Part shown: positions 53,869 to 62,980 of the stretch, one piece after another
Position numbering within the stretch: the stretch's first letter is position 1
Layout of the letters: each line of letters starts with the position of its first letter
NCBI GenBank assembly: GCA_964454975.1
Contig: CAYVVD010000016.1
Coordinates: 12,889 to 76,888, forward strand
Direction of reading: 5' to 3'
Origin: CAYVVD01 sp964454975
GTDB lineage: Bacteria; Bacteroidota; Ignavibacteria; Kapaibacteriales; UBA2268
Length of the DNA stretch: 64,000 nucleotides
The notes under the pieces: generated by a model
What the model saw: only the letters and a program-made list of their open reading frames with translations
Told to the model about the DNA's origin: nothing
The model's database searches: none
Program-made: the position numbers and the translations under genes

Positions 53869-55380
53869 ATGCATTTTGTTGGAACAATTTATATCGAAAA
53901 GGGAATTATCAAATCCACAATACCAGGAGATAAACTTCAAATATTCTCCGACGGTGGTTTAGTTTTTTCCGGCAACGGCTTCGCCTACCCGGGTTTGGGT
54001 GATAGTCACGGCCATGTAACACCGCTCGGAATGGCACACTACGAGCTTGACTTGAGTAACACAACGAGTGCAGAAGAGTGTTGCAGCCTGGCACTAAATC
54101 ATAATTTCTACAAAGAGGGCTGGATTCATGGCAGAGGCTGGAACCACGAGCTATTCAATACTCCTGAGTTCCCGGATAAAAAAATACTGGACCATTACTT
54201 TCCAGATATACCTGTTTACTTTACACGCATAGACGGACATGCAGCCTGGGCCAACAGCAAAGCGTTGGAAATTGCCGGTATTAGTTTAAATTCTACTAAT
54301 CCGACCGGAGGTGAAATAGTAAAAGATAAATCAGGTAATCCAACAGGAATAATTGTTGATAATGCAATGAACCTTGTTCTAAAGCACATACCTGACTGGG
54401 ACACCGAGCAATTAAGTATGTTCTTTAATAGAGCTTGTGATTTGCTTTCGGATTCAGGCCTTACGAGTGTCCACGACATGGATGTTAATCCCGGATTGAT
54501 TAAAATTTTAGCAGAAGTCGGAGCATTTGAACAAATACCACTCAATGTAATTGCTTATGTAAGCGCTCAAAATGACGAATATCCGGAATTAGAAGGAGGG
54601 TTTCAAAAAAACGGGCGATACATTGTAAGAGGAGTGAAATTTTATGCCGACGGAGCGCTGGGCTCTAAAGGAGCTGCACTTCTAAACGGGTATAGAGATG
54701 ACAGAGAAAACAAAGGGTTGCCATTAATTGACGAAGAAAATCTGTATGAAAAGGCATCCTGTGCAATAGAAAAAGGATTCCATGTGGCTACACACGCAAT
54801 TGGTGATGCAGCAAACAGGCTTGTTATTAATGTTTATGAAAAATTAAGGAAATCCTACCCTGAAGCCATTTTACGGATAGAGCATGCACAGATAGTCCAT
54901 CCTAACGACATCCATCGTATGGCTGACTTAAATATCCACGCTGCCGTTCAACCAATACATTGCATTAGCGATGCTAAAATGGCTGAGAAACGCCTCGATA
55001 ATGAAACATTAAAAAGGGCATATCCCTGGAAATCTCTGCTTGATGCCGGGGTATTAATGGCAGGAGGTTCTGATTTCCCCATTGAATCTTATAATCCACT
55101 TTTGGGAACAGATGCTTTTGTAAACAGAAAGCCGAAGGGCAGGCCTGCATGGTACCCGGATGAAAGAATAAGTATAGCCAGTGCAATCGAAGCATACACA
55201 TCTAATGTAAATCATATTTGCGGAGCCGCCTCAACTGCAATTTCAGCAGCTCAGCCAGCAAACATAACTATACTAGATAATTCATTGGAAAACACTCCAA
55301 CAGATAAAATAAGCGCAATTAAACCATTGTGTACGGTAATAAATGGTAAAATTGGATACAATTCTTTAAAAATGGCTTAA
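53869..55380 (+). CDS. Amidohydrolase family 3 protein (YtcJ-like)
   Basis: A 503-residue metal-dependent hydrolase. The DxHxH metal site is GDSHGHVTPLG (about 44-54); further ligands are in FYADGALGSKGA, VATHAIGDAAN and RIEHAQIVHP; the last catalytic Asp is in GSDFPIESYNPL. There is no signal peptide, so it is probably cytoplasmic. Substrates of this group are amides, N-formyl or cyclic compounds and cannot be predicted. The start at 53869 places the usual beta-sandwich strand first. A lipoprotein gene follows 20 bases later. Confidence 0.88.
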   Translation: MHFVGTIYIEKGIIKSTIPGDKLQIFSDGGLVFSGNGFAYPGLGDSHGHVTPLGMAHYELDLSNTTSAEECCSLALNHNFYKEGWIHGRGWNHELFNTPEFPDKKILDHYFPDIPVYFTRIDGHAAWANSKALEIAGISLNSTNPTGGEIVKDKSGNPTGIIVDNAMNLVLKHIPDWDTEQLSMFFNRACDLLSDSGLTSVHDMDVNPGLIKILAEVGAFEQIPLNVIAYVSAQNDEYPELEGGFQKNGRYIVRGVKFYADGALGSKGAALLNGYRDDRENKGLPLIDEENLYEKASCAIEKGFHVATHAIGDAANRLVINVYEKLRKSYPEAILRIEHAQIVHPNDIHRMADLNIHAAVQPIHCISDAKMAEKRLDNETLKRAYPWKSLLDAGVLMAGGSDFPIESYNPLLGTDAFVNRKPKGRPAWYPDERISIASAIEAYTSNVNHICGAASTAISAAQPANITILDNSLENTPTDKISAIKPLCTVINGKIGYNSLKMA

Positions 55381-55400
55381 TTATTGATTATATTATGCTT

Positions 55401-55994
55401 ATGAAATATATTTCATTGATATTGCTTTGTGTTATTGCATGGAGTTGCACTCCGGTCAGAACCAGTATATACAATAAGAAACCGGAAAAAAGTGAAGCAG
55501 TAAGCAATGAGAGCAATATTTCAGGAAATATACAAATAGAAAAACCCCGTTTCTCTGATACAACCTACATATTACTCGATTCCCCAATCAAATTGGGCAA
55601 ACAGACAATCGCAGACCATTACCAAAATTGTGTGAAAAATTTTGAAGAAGGAGATTATGCCGCTGCGTGTGATAAGTTCCGGAGACTTTGGGAAACCATA
55701 AAGCCAGGCGACACACTTTACTATGAAACCATGTTCCACATCAGCGAATGTGAAATTCAAAACCAAAGACTGGTAAAGGCAGAAAAAATCCTTTATGAAT
55801 TATTACATATCAATGGTGTACCTGTTGCAATACATGAAAAGACAATGGTAAGGCTCGGGCATGTTTATTGTGCAATGGAGCTTTTTGATGAAGCAGAAAA
55901 GCAGTTTTCAACATTCCTTGAGCAATATCCCGACTCTCGCTATTCTCCTCTTGCCGATTGCGGGATTTTAGATAATCCTCCAAAACCTCACTAA
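55401..55994 (+). CDS. TPR-like lipoprotein
   Basis: A 197-residue lipoprotein: MKYISLILLCVIAWSC with the lipidation Cys at residue 16. A linker rich in Ser, Glu and Asn leads to helical repeats of TPR type (about 75-190; FEEGDYAAACDKFRRLWE, RLGHVYCAMELFDEAEKQFSTFLEQYPDS). I prefer the Met at 55401; an ATG two codons earlier is possible. TPR lipoproteins often act as scaffolds at the outer membrane (BamD, YfgC-type). No specific partner is suggested. Confidence 0.75.
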   Translation: MKYISLILLCVIAWSCTPVRTSIYNKKPEKSEAVSNESNISGNIQIEKPRFSDTTYILLDSPIKLGKQTIADHYQNCVKNFEEGDYAAACDKFRRLWETIKPGDTLYYETMFHISECEIQNQRLVKAEKILYELLHINGVPVAIHEKTMVRLGHVYCAMELFDEAEKQFSTFLEQYPDSRYSPLADCGILDNPPKPH

Positions 55995-56088
55995 TTATTA
56001 AATACTATCGTTTAATTCTTTGATTGGTTTTATTATAACAAAATCTCTATTTTTGTTTTCGCAACGGGTATTAATTAAAGGCAAGACT

Positions 56089-56517
56089 TTGCGTACAGTT
56101 TTCATTCTCATGTTAATTGCAAGTGCCGTTCTAATAGCTCGCCAGGTGAAGCTGGACAAATTTGACGCATCATCCAACGGAACAGACATCACTGTTAAAT
56201 GGCAGGCATTTGATGAATCCGGGGTCGCCAGTTATGAAATTGAACGTTCAATAGCAACACCATCAGCATTCAAGAAGATCACATCTAAAAAAGCAGAAGG
56301 CAGCGGACACCTTTACACATATATTGACAGGGACGCATACCTGAAAGACAAATCAAAGAAAGACGGCAACCCTGTACTGCAGGACAACGTATATTCATAC
56401 CGCCTGAAGATTATCTTCGATGACGATTCATATACCTACAGCAACCAGGTGAATGTAACACACAAAACCTCAAATATCCGCCGCACCTGGGGCATGATTA
56501 AAGAAATGTTCAAATAA
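56089..56517 (+). CDS. Secreted or anchored protein with one Fn3-like domain
   Basis: A 142-residue protein if started at TTG 56089, which has AAAGG six bases before it and opens a signal sequence (RTVFILMLIASAVLIA). The frame is open further to 56020 (TTG), and an ATG at 56110 would cut into the hydrophobic segment. The mature part is a single Fn3-like domain (GTDITVKWQAFDESGVASYEIERS...YSYRLKIIFDDDSYTYSNQV). There is no sorting domain. Function unknown. Confidence 0.6.
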   Translation: MRTVFILMLIASAVLIARQVKLDKFDASSNGTDITVKWQAFDESGVASYEIERSIATPSAFKKITSKKAEGSGHLYTYIDRDAYLKDKSKKDGNPVLQDNVYSYRLKIIFDDDSYTYSNQVNVTHKTSNIRRTWGMIKEMFK

Positions 56518-56587
56518 TTCGTATCTTATCCTGTTAATTCGGAGTAATTATTTAATTCCGGCAGTAAGCCTTTATTTTGTATTAAAA

Positions 56588-58231
56588 ATGATTAAAGCGG
56601 TCTTCGTATTTATATTCTTTTTTTCGTTTATTACCTCTGCTATTAGTGAGTCGAACCGGATTCATGACAAATGCGGTACATTCAGGCTTGACGAAATTAA
56701 AAAGGATGGCAGCAAAATTTTTGAACGCGATGTTGATGAACGCCAGGACGACTTACCTTTCAAGTACGGATCCCCCTCAGGACTGTTCCTGATTCACTAC
56801 GACATTTCCGGAAAAGACGGTGTTGACCCTGCAGATGAAAATCAAAACAATATTCCGGATTATATTGATTCAGTGGCATATTATTTTGATTATTCCTATT
56901 TCAAGGAAGTTGATGAACTTGCTTACCGCTCCCCGTATCCCGACTCCGGGCAGGGCGGCAGCGAAGCAATCGACATCTATGTCTTTGATTTAGGAAATAC
57001 CTTTGGATGGTATGGTGTAACCATACCCGATGTGGAAATCAAACCAGTTGGGAGTTATTCAAGGTGGACTGCCTACATACATATTGATAATAATTATTCC
57101 CCCGGTGATTCAACCTGGGATGAACAGAACGAGAATTATTATGCTTCTTACAACGAAACCGGTATCAATGCATTGAAAATTACAGCAGCTCATGAGTTGC
57201 ACCATGGAATCCAATTCCGGTATGCGGAATTTTGGGGTGTAGGACTTTTTGCAGAAATGACAAGTACTTACATTGAGTCAATTGTATTCCCTGACGTCAA
57301 AGACTACTATCAATATATTAATGAGCTTCTTCGATATCCCCAGTATTTTTCTTTTTTCAGCGCAACATCTTCAAATGGCTATATGTACTGCATATTCGGA
57401 CAGTTTATCGCATCAAGATACGGAGACATTGCCATTCGTTCATTTTGGGAAAAACTTGCCGGAGGTACCAGGGTATATGAGGCTTTTGAAGAACTATTCG
57501 ATGAACAGGGCAGTGATATAAATACTGAGTGGGAAGAATTTGCAAAATGGCTCTATTACACAGGTGATCGAAGCATAGAAGGATCATACCACCCAAAGGC
57601 AAATGAATTAAATGAGTTAATATTCCAACTTGATACTGTATTTAATCCTCCTCATGCGTTGTTTTCAGCATCAACACCCCCATATTCTTTCTATCCCTCA
57701 AGGATTATATTCCCGGGCAAAGGTGCATTTGTTTCCAGCGATACACTTGATATTTTAATTACAAACCTGAATCATGTAAGGGCTAAAGGGCTAAATACAG
57801 ATGAAGATACGTACGTTCTGACATGTGCTGATTCTGAGAGTTATGGCTTGCCGAGGGTTGAAGACTCCGAAATGTACCGTGATTATGAATTCGATTCGGA
57901 ATACCTTGTTGCGATTGAATTTATTCACCGCGGTAATAAAACCGTATCCATTGATTACCCTTTTCCCAATCCTTACATTTTAAAAGACAAAGAAAAGATA
58001 AGCTTTCCGGCTCCTGAACGTTCTCCAATTTACTCCAAAGCAGAACTGTCAATTTATGCTGTTGATATGACCGGGAAATACTTTGGCAAGCACCAGGTTG
58101 ACGTTGTAAATACTAAAAGGGTTATTGTGCTTGATAAATTACCGGATGAAATCAGCTCAGGAATTTATTTCTTCAAAGTCACACAGGATGAGAAAACTGT
58201 TTTCGGAAAATTTGCCGTCAGGGCAGAATAA
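56588..58231 (+). CDS. Secreted HExxH metalloprotease-like protein with T9SS sorting domain
   Basis: A 547-residue exported protein. Signal peptide about 1-20. The region 60-350 resembles the MXAN_6640-type putative metalloproteases: FLIHYDISGKDGVDPADENQNN segment in two parts, then the zinc motif HELHH at residues 202-206. A beta domain follows, and the final 75 residues (SIYAVDMTGK...SSGIYFFKV...GKFAVRAE) are a T9SS type A domain. Its stop codon directly abuts the start of an ABC ATPase gene, an odd pairing for a secreted protease. Confidence 0.8.
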   Translation: MIKAVFVFIFFFSFITSAISESNRIHDKCGTFRLDEIKKDGSKIFERDVDERQDDLPFKYGSPSGLFLIHYDISGKDGVDPADENQNNIPDYIDSVAYYFDYSYFKEVDELAYRSPYPDSGQGGSEAIDIYVFDLGNTFGWYGVTIPDVEIKPVGSYSRWTAYIHIDNNYSPGDSTWDEQNENYYASYNETGINALKITAAHELHHGIQFRYAEFWGVGLFAEMTSTYIESIVFPDVKDYYQYINELLRYPQYFSFFSATSSNGYMYCIFGQFIASRYGDIAIRSFWEKLAGGTRVYEAFEELFDEQGSDINTEWEEFAKWLYYTGDRSIEGSYHPKANELNELIFQLDTVFNPPHALFSASTPPYSFYPSRIIFPGKGAFVSSDTLDILITNLNHVRAKGLNTDEDTYVLTCADSESYGLPRVEDSEMYRDYEFDSEYLVAIEFIHRGNKTVSIDYPFPNPYILKDKEKISFPAPERSPIYSKAELSIYAVDMTGKYFGKHQVDVVNTKRVIVLDKLPDEISSGIYFFKVTQDEKTVFGKFAVRAE

Positions 58232-58876
58232 ATGAATTCAGCACAATTCAATTTTAAAGCGTCTAATTTGGCTAAATCCTTTTATGGCAAGAGGATTTTC
58301 AAAAATATTTCCCTTGAATTTAAAAACAAGCAGGTTATTGGCATAGCCGGTGAAAATGGTTCCGGGAAAACAACCTTGCTAAAGGTACTTTCCGGCTACA
58401 TGCTCCGAGACAATGGAGACCTTGTATTTGAACTAAATGGACAGCAAGTAAAAGAGGAAGAATACTTTCGTCATTTCTCCTTCTCCGGTCCATACCTCAA
58501 ATTATACGAAGAATTTACCCCTAATGAATACCTGGATATCATTTCAGGAATCAGGCAGGAAAAACTAAACAAAGAATTAAATTTGCTTTTTGAGATATTC
58601 AAATTATCCTCACGCAGTGGCGATATACTTAAGGAATTTTCTTCCGGGATGCAGCAACGGATACGTCTGATTAGTGCATTTGCATTCAATCAGGAGGTGT
58701 TTTTCCTTGACGAACCTTCGAGCAACCTTGATGAATCAGGATTCGAGGCTTTGAGAGGTATAATTAATAAGAAAACCGGAGAAGGTTATTCATTTGTTAT
58801 AGCTTCAAATGAATCCCGTGAATTGGAATTATGTCATGAAATTATCAATCTACAGGAATATAATAATGTGCATTAG
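58232..58876 (+). CDS. ABC transporter ATPase with altered Q- and H-loops (orphan)
   Basis: A 214-residue ABC ATPase, closest in feel to CcmA-type proteins. Walker A GENGSGKT (40-47), signature FSSGMQQR (136-143) and Walker B VFFLDEP with catalytic Glu (156-162) are intact. The Q-loop region reads HFSFSGPYLKLYEEF (81-95) and has no Gln, and the switch His is replaced in IASNESRE (Asn193). No permease is encoded next to it. It starts with no gap after the protease gene and overlaps the transglycosylase start by 11 bases. Confidence 0.88.
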   Translation: MNSAQFNFKASNLAKSFYGKRIFKNISLEFKNKQVIGIAGENGSGKTTLLKVLSGYMLRDNGDLVFELNGQQVKEEEYFRHFSFSGPYLKLYEEFTPNEYLDIISGIRQEKLNKELNLLFEIFKLSSRSGDILKEFSSGMQQRIRLISAFAFNQEVFFLDEPSSNLDESGFEALRGIINKKTGEGYSFVIASNESRELELCHEIINLQEYNNVH

Positions 58877-59771
58877 AAAGTTAATCCTGGCATGTTTTGT
58901 TGTTCTTATTGCATGCAGCAGCAACAAAAGTCAACCACAGGATTCTGTTGAACAATTAAGCAGGGCTGAGGCTGACTTCTTTAACTACATCTCGAAAGCT
59001 CAATTACCGGAAAAGCTTGATTGGTGTGGCGAAGAGATTCCCCTCGACGATCCGGAAATAAGGGAAAGAGCCGAAAGGGAATTTTACCTCCTGCTGCAAC
59101 AGCCCGGCCAGATCATGCTGTATATCAAACGCTCCGGCAGGTATTTCCCACTTTTTGAGCGTATCCTTCGCGAATACAGCATGCCTGATGAAATAAAATA
59201 CATGGCTGTTGCTGAAAGTGCGCTCTACATGTCAACTTCAAGCAAAGGAGCACATGGTCTGTGGCAGTTTATGGAGTCAACAGGGAAGAAAATGGGGCTG
59301 ATAATTGACAGTTATGTTGACGAACGCAGACACCCGGAAAAAAGTACCCGAGCTGCCCTCAATTACCTGAAACAGGGCTACGACGCCAATGGTTCGTGGA
59401 TACTGGCAGCCGCCGGGTATAACATGGGGCACACCGGCGTGAATTCCAGCCTGAAAAAACAATATAGCAACAACTATTTTGACTTGTTTCTTAACCAGGA
59501 GACTTCCCGCTTTATTTTCAGGATAGCTTTGATTAAGGAATTGATGCTGTATGCGAAAAAATATGGTTTTCACGTGGAAGAAAAGAACAAATACCAGCCA
59601 TACGACTATAAAATTATAAAATGGAATAGTTCAATCCCTGATATTGCCGAATGGGCCAAAACACAGGGAACTAATTACAAGCAGTTGAAATTAATGAATT
59701 TATGGATGATAAAGAGTAATTTACCATCCCCTCCGAAGGGTAAAAGCTGGGAGATTTATGTGCCAAAATAA
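58866..59771 (+). CDS. Lytic transglycosylase lipoprotein (SLT, MltD-like catalytic domain)
   Basis: A 301-residue lipoprotein: MCIRKLILACFVVLIAC with lipidation Cys at residue 17. The SLT goose-lysozyme-like domain spans about 95-240: KYMAVAESALYMSTSSKGAHGLWQFM in two parts, with the catalytic Glu in AES, and AAAGYNMGHTGV. It cleaves peptidoglycan to 1,6-anhydro products at the outer membrane side. I use ATG 58866 because it opens the lipoprotein signal; the earlier in-frame starts lie deep in the ABC gene. A short LysM-like tail (WAKTQGTNYKQLKLMN...) follows. Confidence 0.9.
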   Translation: MCIRKLILACFVVLIACSSNKSQPQDSVEQLSRAEADFFNYISKAQLPEKLDWCGEEIPLDDPEIRERAEREFYLLLQQPGQIMLYIKRSGRYFPLFERILREYSMPDEIKYMAVAESALYMSTSSKGAHGLWQFMESTGKKMGLIIDSYVDERRHPEKSTRAALNYLKQGYDANGSWILAAAGYNMGHTGVNSSLKKQYSNNYFDLFLNQETSRFIFRIALIKELMLYAKKYGFHVEEKNKYQPYDYKIIKWNSSIPDIAEWAKTQGTNYKQLKLMNLWMIKSNLPSPPKGKSWEIYVPK

Positions 59772-59797
59772 AAAAAGCCGCTAAAAGCGGCTTTTTA
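59771..59797. terminator. Bidirectional rho-independent terminator
   Basis: Stem AAAAAGCCGC/GCGGCTTTTT with a TAAAA loop has A and T tracts on both sides, so it can serve the transglycosylase gene on the plus strand and the DUF1573 gene on the minus strand. Confidence 0.92.
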
Positions 59798-59816
59798 ATA
59801 AACTAATTATAGACTA

Positions 59817-60524
59817 TTATTCAGAATATATCGAAGATTTTTCAACCCTGCCATAACCGCCGATTTTAAATGATGGAGCATCTTTGCTGCTCGTTTTCAT
59901 TTCAAGTGAGCAATTAAAATAGCCCGATTTCATTGGTTTAATTCTGGCTACAACATCAAATTCTTCACCGGGTGCCAGCTTTCTGGGGCCCGTAAGATTA
60001 ACAGTCATGTTGTCCGGGTAAACCTTATAATCTGAAAGTGTTATTGGTTCATTCGAGCTGTTTTTGATTTTTACGGTTGCTACTGACTCATACCCTACCT
60101 TCATTGACCTGAATGAAAATGTATTCGGTTTGGAAACGAGAGGAGTAAATACTTCACACTTCAGCATAAGCATTTTGTGCGGATTCCTCGGGTCATTTGA
60201 GGAGATTCTCACAGTTTTTGAAACATGCCCCGGATTATCATTAAGCCTGAGGGAAAGTTCTAATGTTGCAGTTTCGCCGGGGTTAAGTTTGTCTTTATCA
60301 AGATTTTTCTGTGTGCACCCGCATCCCGGTTTAACTTCTGTGATTTCCAGTAGTTTGTCGCCGGTATTTTTAATTTTTACTTTAGCCTGAAGCGGGCTTT
60401 CGGCGTACTTCACTTTGCCCCAATCATAAGTATCACCACCCACTATCTCAATCTTGGGCTGAGCATTTGCCTGCACGAATAAAAATCCAATCATCAGCAA
60501 AGCTCCTAATAGTGCCTTTTTCAT
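59817..60524 (-). CDS. DUF1573 protein (exported, two Ig-like/ASH domains)
   Basis: A 235-residue exported protein. Signal peptide 1-21 (ending VQANA). A DUF1573 domain (about 30-125) shows YDWGKVKYAESPLQAKVKIKNTG and the KPGCGCTQKN Cys pair; a second ASH-like beta domain follows to the end. DUF1573 is abundant in Bacteroidota, with unknown function; the Cys pair may bind metal or form a disulfide. No T9SS tail, so it is probably periplasmic. It stands divergent, with a 200-base gap, to a larger ASH-domain protein. Confidence 0.85.
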   Translation of the reverse strand: MKKALLGALLMIGFLFVQANAQPKIEIVGGDTYDWGKVKYAESPLQAKVKIKNTGDKLLEITEVKPGCGCTQKNLDKDKLNPGETATLELSLRLNDNPGHVSKTVRISSNDPRNPHKMLMLKCEVFTPLVSKPNTFSFRSMKVGYESVATVKIKNSSNEPITLSDYKVYPDNMTVNLTGPRKLAPGEEFDVVARIKPMKSGYFNCSLEMKTSSKDAPSFKIGGYGRVEKSSIYSE

Positions 60525-60724
60525 TATTATCTCCTGTTAAATAGCATTATTTGAAATATTTTCATATTTATTTTGTTTCTTAAAAGAGCAAAAAGTTTCA
60601 ACAGTTGCAAAACTACTAAAAAAACGATTGAAGAATATTATATTGCAGCGCTTCCTTGGGTTCTTAGACTGAAAGGACGCTGATACTTAAATAACGAGTA
60701 AATTATCAAACAGTTACATTCCTG

Positions 60725-62980
60725 ATGCAAAGGTTAGCAGCATTAACATTTTTCATATTATTGACCTCAGTCATTAGTGCCGAACCGAGGATTTATACTT
60801 TTTCTTCGCTTACCGACACAGTTGACCTGGGAGCTTGTATGGTAGGAGATTCGCTAAAGGCGAAATTTGGCTGGGAAAGGGATGGTGACAATAATTATTC
60901 TATTCGTGCAACCGGTTCAATTGTAATTTCCAGAAGTCCTAATGACCCTACTGCTATCCAACACGAGGAATTCGAGGAAACTATTATCGGCCACTTATTT
61001 CTTAACTCCGATAATCCAAAAGGTGAGGTGGACGTTTTTTACTTTGCTACTGAGCAGATTGTACCCTATCCTTACGGTAAGCGGGAAGCGTTGTTGACTA
61101 TGACTCTTTATGACGAAAGCGGCGAATACGAAGCAGCCGTTAAAGAATTCATTCTTATTGCAAGAAAATCCAGACATTTTATTGCGAAATTCGACGATAC
61201 TTTGAGTTTTGACTCTGTTTACGTTAATACTCCTAATCCATCGAGCCTGAAACTCAGATTGAAGAATGTATGGGATGAAAAGCTAAAACTGACCGGTAAA
61301 GAAACGGAATTATTAAGCTCTTTTATTCAACAGGAATACACTTTTAACGGATTGGACCTTCCGATTGATTTATCGCCTGAAGACTCCGTCGAATGGAATG
61401 TTAACTATTTACCAAAAGACTTAAAACCCGATACTGTATTAATGACTTTTACATTTATGCCTATCCCCGGGAACCCTGATTCATTGGTAACTGATTCTGC
61501 AATTGTGCTCGGTTATGGTGTTAACCAGGAAATCAAATTAAAATCAGCAAATTTTGAATTTATTAATTCTGACAGTTTGATTATAAATGTAGGGAAAATA
61601 CCGATTGGCAGGGAATTGGAAATTGAATTTTCATTTGAGAATACCGGGAATATCCCAATAGGTATAATAAACCAGCAATTGATAGATGTTGGTCCGGGGC
61701 AAAGAGTAAATGGAGAGTTTTTACCCGGCGGAATGGCAAAAGAAGGGCTTCATCTGCTTTCAAACCTGCAAAGCCTTACAGAATCTATTGATACTACGGG
61801 GATTTTAATCACACCTTTAGCAAAAGGACCTTTCACCTTACATTATAAAATCACTACAGATATTTTCAACAGGAATATTAAAGGCCTGCAGGAAAAAGAC
61901 AAGTATATGGATGTTTATATTAAAGGCGAAGCTTTAATGCCCCAACTAATAGTAGAAAGCGACACAATTGATTTTGGGGATGTCGTCACCTCTGATGACT
62001 GCCCGGCAAGCAGAACTGTGTTCTTTAAATTATCCAATACAGGTAATTACCCACTTGAAATTTTTTCAATCCAACCGGGATTCTCTGTTCCATTTGATGT
62101 CAATACCGGCAGACTGACAATTCAGCCCGGGAAATATGAAGAAATCGAAGTAACTTTCTCACCTGAGAATACAGGAGATTATTCTGACCTTTTGAATATC
62201 AGTACTAATGAACCGCCGGAAAGCAACAATACCAGTGTTTACCTTACTGGTTCAGGAGTACCGAAGGAGACAATCAGCATTAGCCTGGGCGATAATATAA
62301 GTGTCAAACCCGGAAATAAAATTTTAATTGAGATTATATCAGACTCATCTAAGATCTCTTTGGCACAGGATTTTTTTACTAGAATTTTTTACGACAAAAG
62401 CATCCTCTATTATGCGGGTATGGAAACAACAGGCACTGCCGTTGAAGGAATTTCAGCAGAAGCTTATATAAATGAGATCCCACAAGGATTGGAATTACAA
62501 ATGATAAGAAGTGGCAATGAAAACTTTATTCCTGTGAAAAAGATTATAAAGCTGAAATTTGATACTTACATGGGGAATAACCTAAAGACTGATCTGCTAT
62601 TTGCAAACTCGAGATTCGGCAATGAAAATTGTGATAATATTTTTGAAATCATTCAAACGAACAAGATCGTTGAACTTGATTCAATTTGTGGAATTGAAAG
62701 AAAGGCATATCAGAAAAACTCCGGCTTATCTATTATTTCAATTTCACCTGAACCTTTAAGAGAAAATGCAAAGATTATATTCAAATGTCCCTCAAATGGG
62801 TTTGTAAATCTTAATGTGTTTGATGTTCATGGCAGAAGAATTATTAGCTCAACGGGGATAAATGCATCAAAGGGCGAAAACAGTGCATTTATTCGTTTAG
62901 CACAATTACAAATTGGTGTTTATATTTTGCGGTTGGAATTTAACGGCAGGTACAAGGAGAAACAATTTATCCGGCACTGA
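60725..62980 (+). CDS. Secreted ASH (choice-of-anchor D) protein with T9SS sorting domain
   Basis: A 751-residue exported protein with a signal peptide (1-19). Several ASH/choice-of-anchor D-like beta domains fill the middle; the clearest spans about 405-515 (VESDTIDFGDVVTSDDCPASRTVFFKLSNTGNYPLEIFSI in two parts). A cohesin-like stretch (about 515-650) precedes a T9SS type A domain (about 675-751; GVYILRLEFNGRYKEKQFIRH). No catalytic motif. Its TGA overlaps the ATG of an outer-membrane-barrel gene (TGATG), so the two are probably made together. Confidence 0.78.
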   Translation: MQRLAALTFFILLTSVISAEPRIYTFSSLTDTVDLGACMVGDSLKAKFGWERDGDNNYSIRATGSIVISRSPNDPTAIQHEEFEETIIGHLFLNSDNPKGEVDVFYFATEQIVPYPYGKREALLTMTLYDESGEYEAAVKEFILIARKSRHFIAKFDDTLSFDSVYVNTPNPSSLKLRLKNVWDEKLKLTGKETELLSSFIQQEYTFNGLDLPIDLSPEDSVEWNVNYLPKDLKPDTVLMTFTFMPIPGNPDSLVTDSAIVLGYGVNQEIKLKSANFEFINSDSLIINVGKIPIGRELEIEFSFENTGNIPIGIINQQLIDVGPGQRVNGEFLPGGMAKEGLHLLSNLQSLTESIDTTGILITPLAKGPFTLHYKITTDIFNRNIKGLQEKDKYMDVYIKGEALMPQLIVESDTIDFGDVVTSDDCPASRTVFFKLSNTGNYPLEIFSIQPGFSVPFDVNTGRLTIQPGKYEEIEVTFSPENTGDYSDLLNISTNEPPESNNTSVYLTGSGVPKETISISLGDNISVKPGNKILIEIISDSSKISLAQDFFTRIFYDKSILYYAGMETTGTAVEGISAEAYINEIPQGLELQMIRSGNENFIPVKKIIKLKFDTYMGNNLKTDLLFANSRFGNENCDNIFEIIQTNKIVELDSICGIERKAYQKNSGLSIISISPEPLRENAKIIFKCPSNGFVNLNVFDVHGRRIISSTGINASKGENSAFIRLAQLQIGVYILRLEFNGRYKEKQFIRH

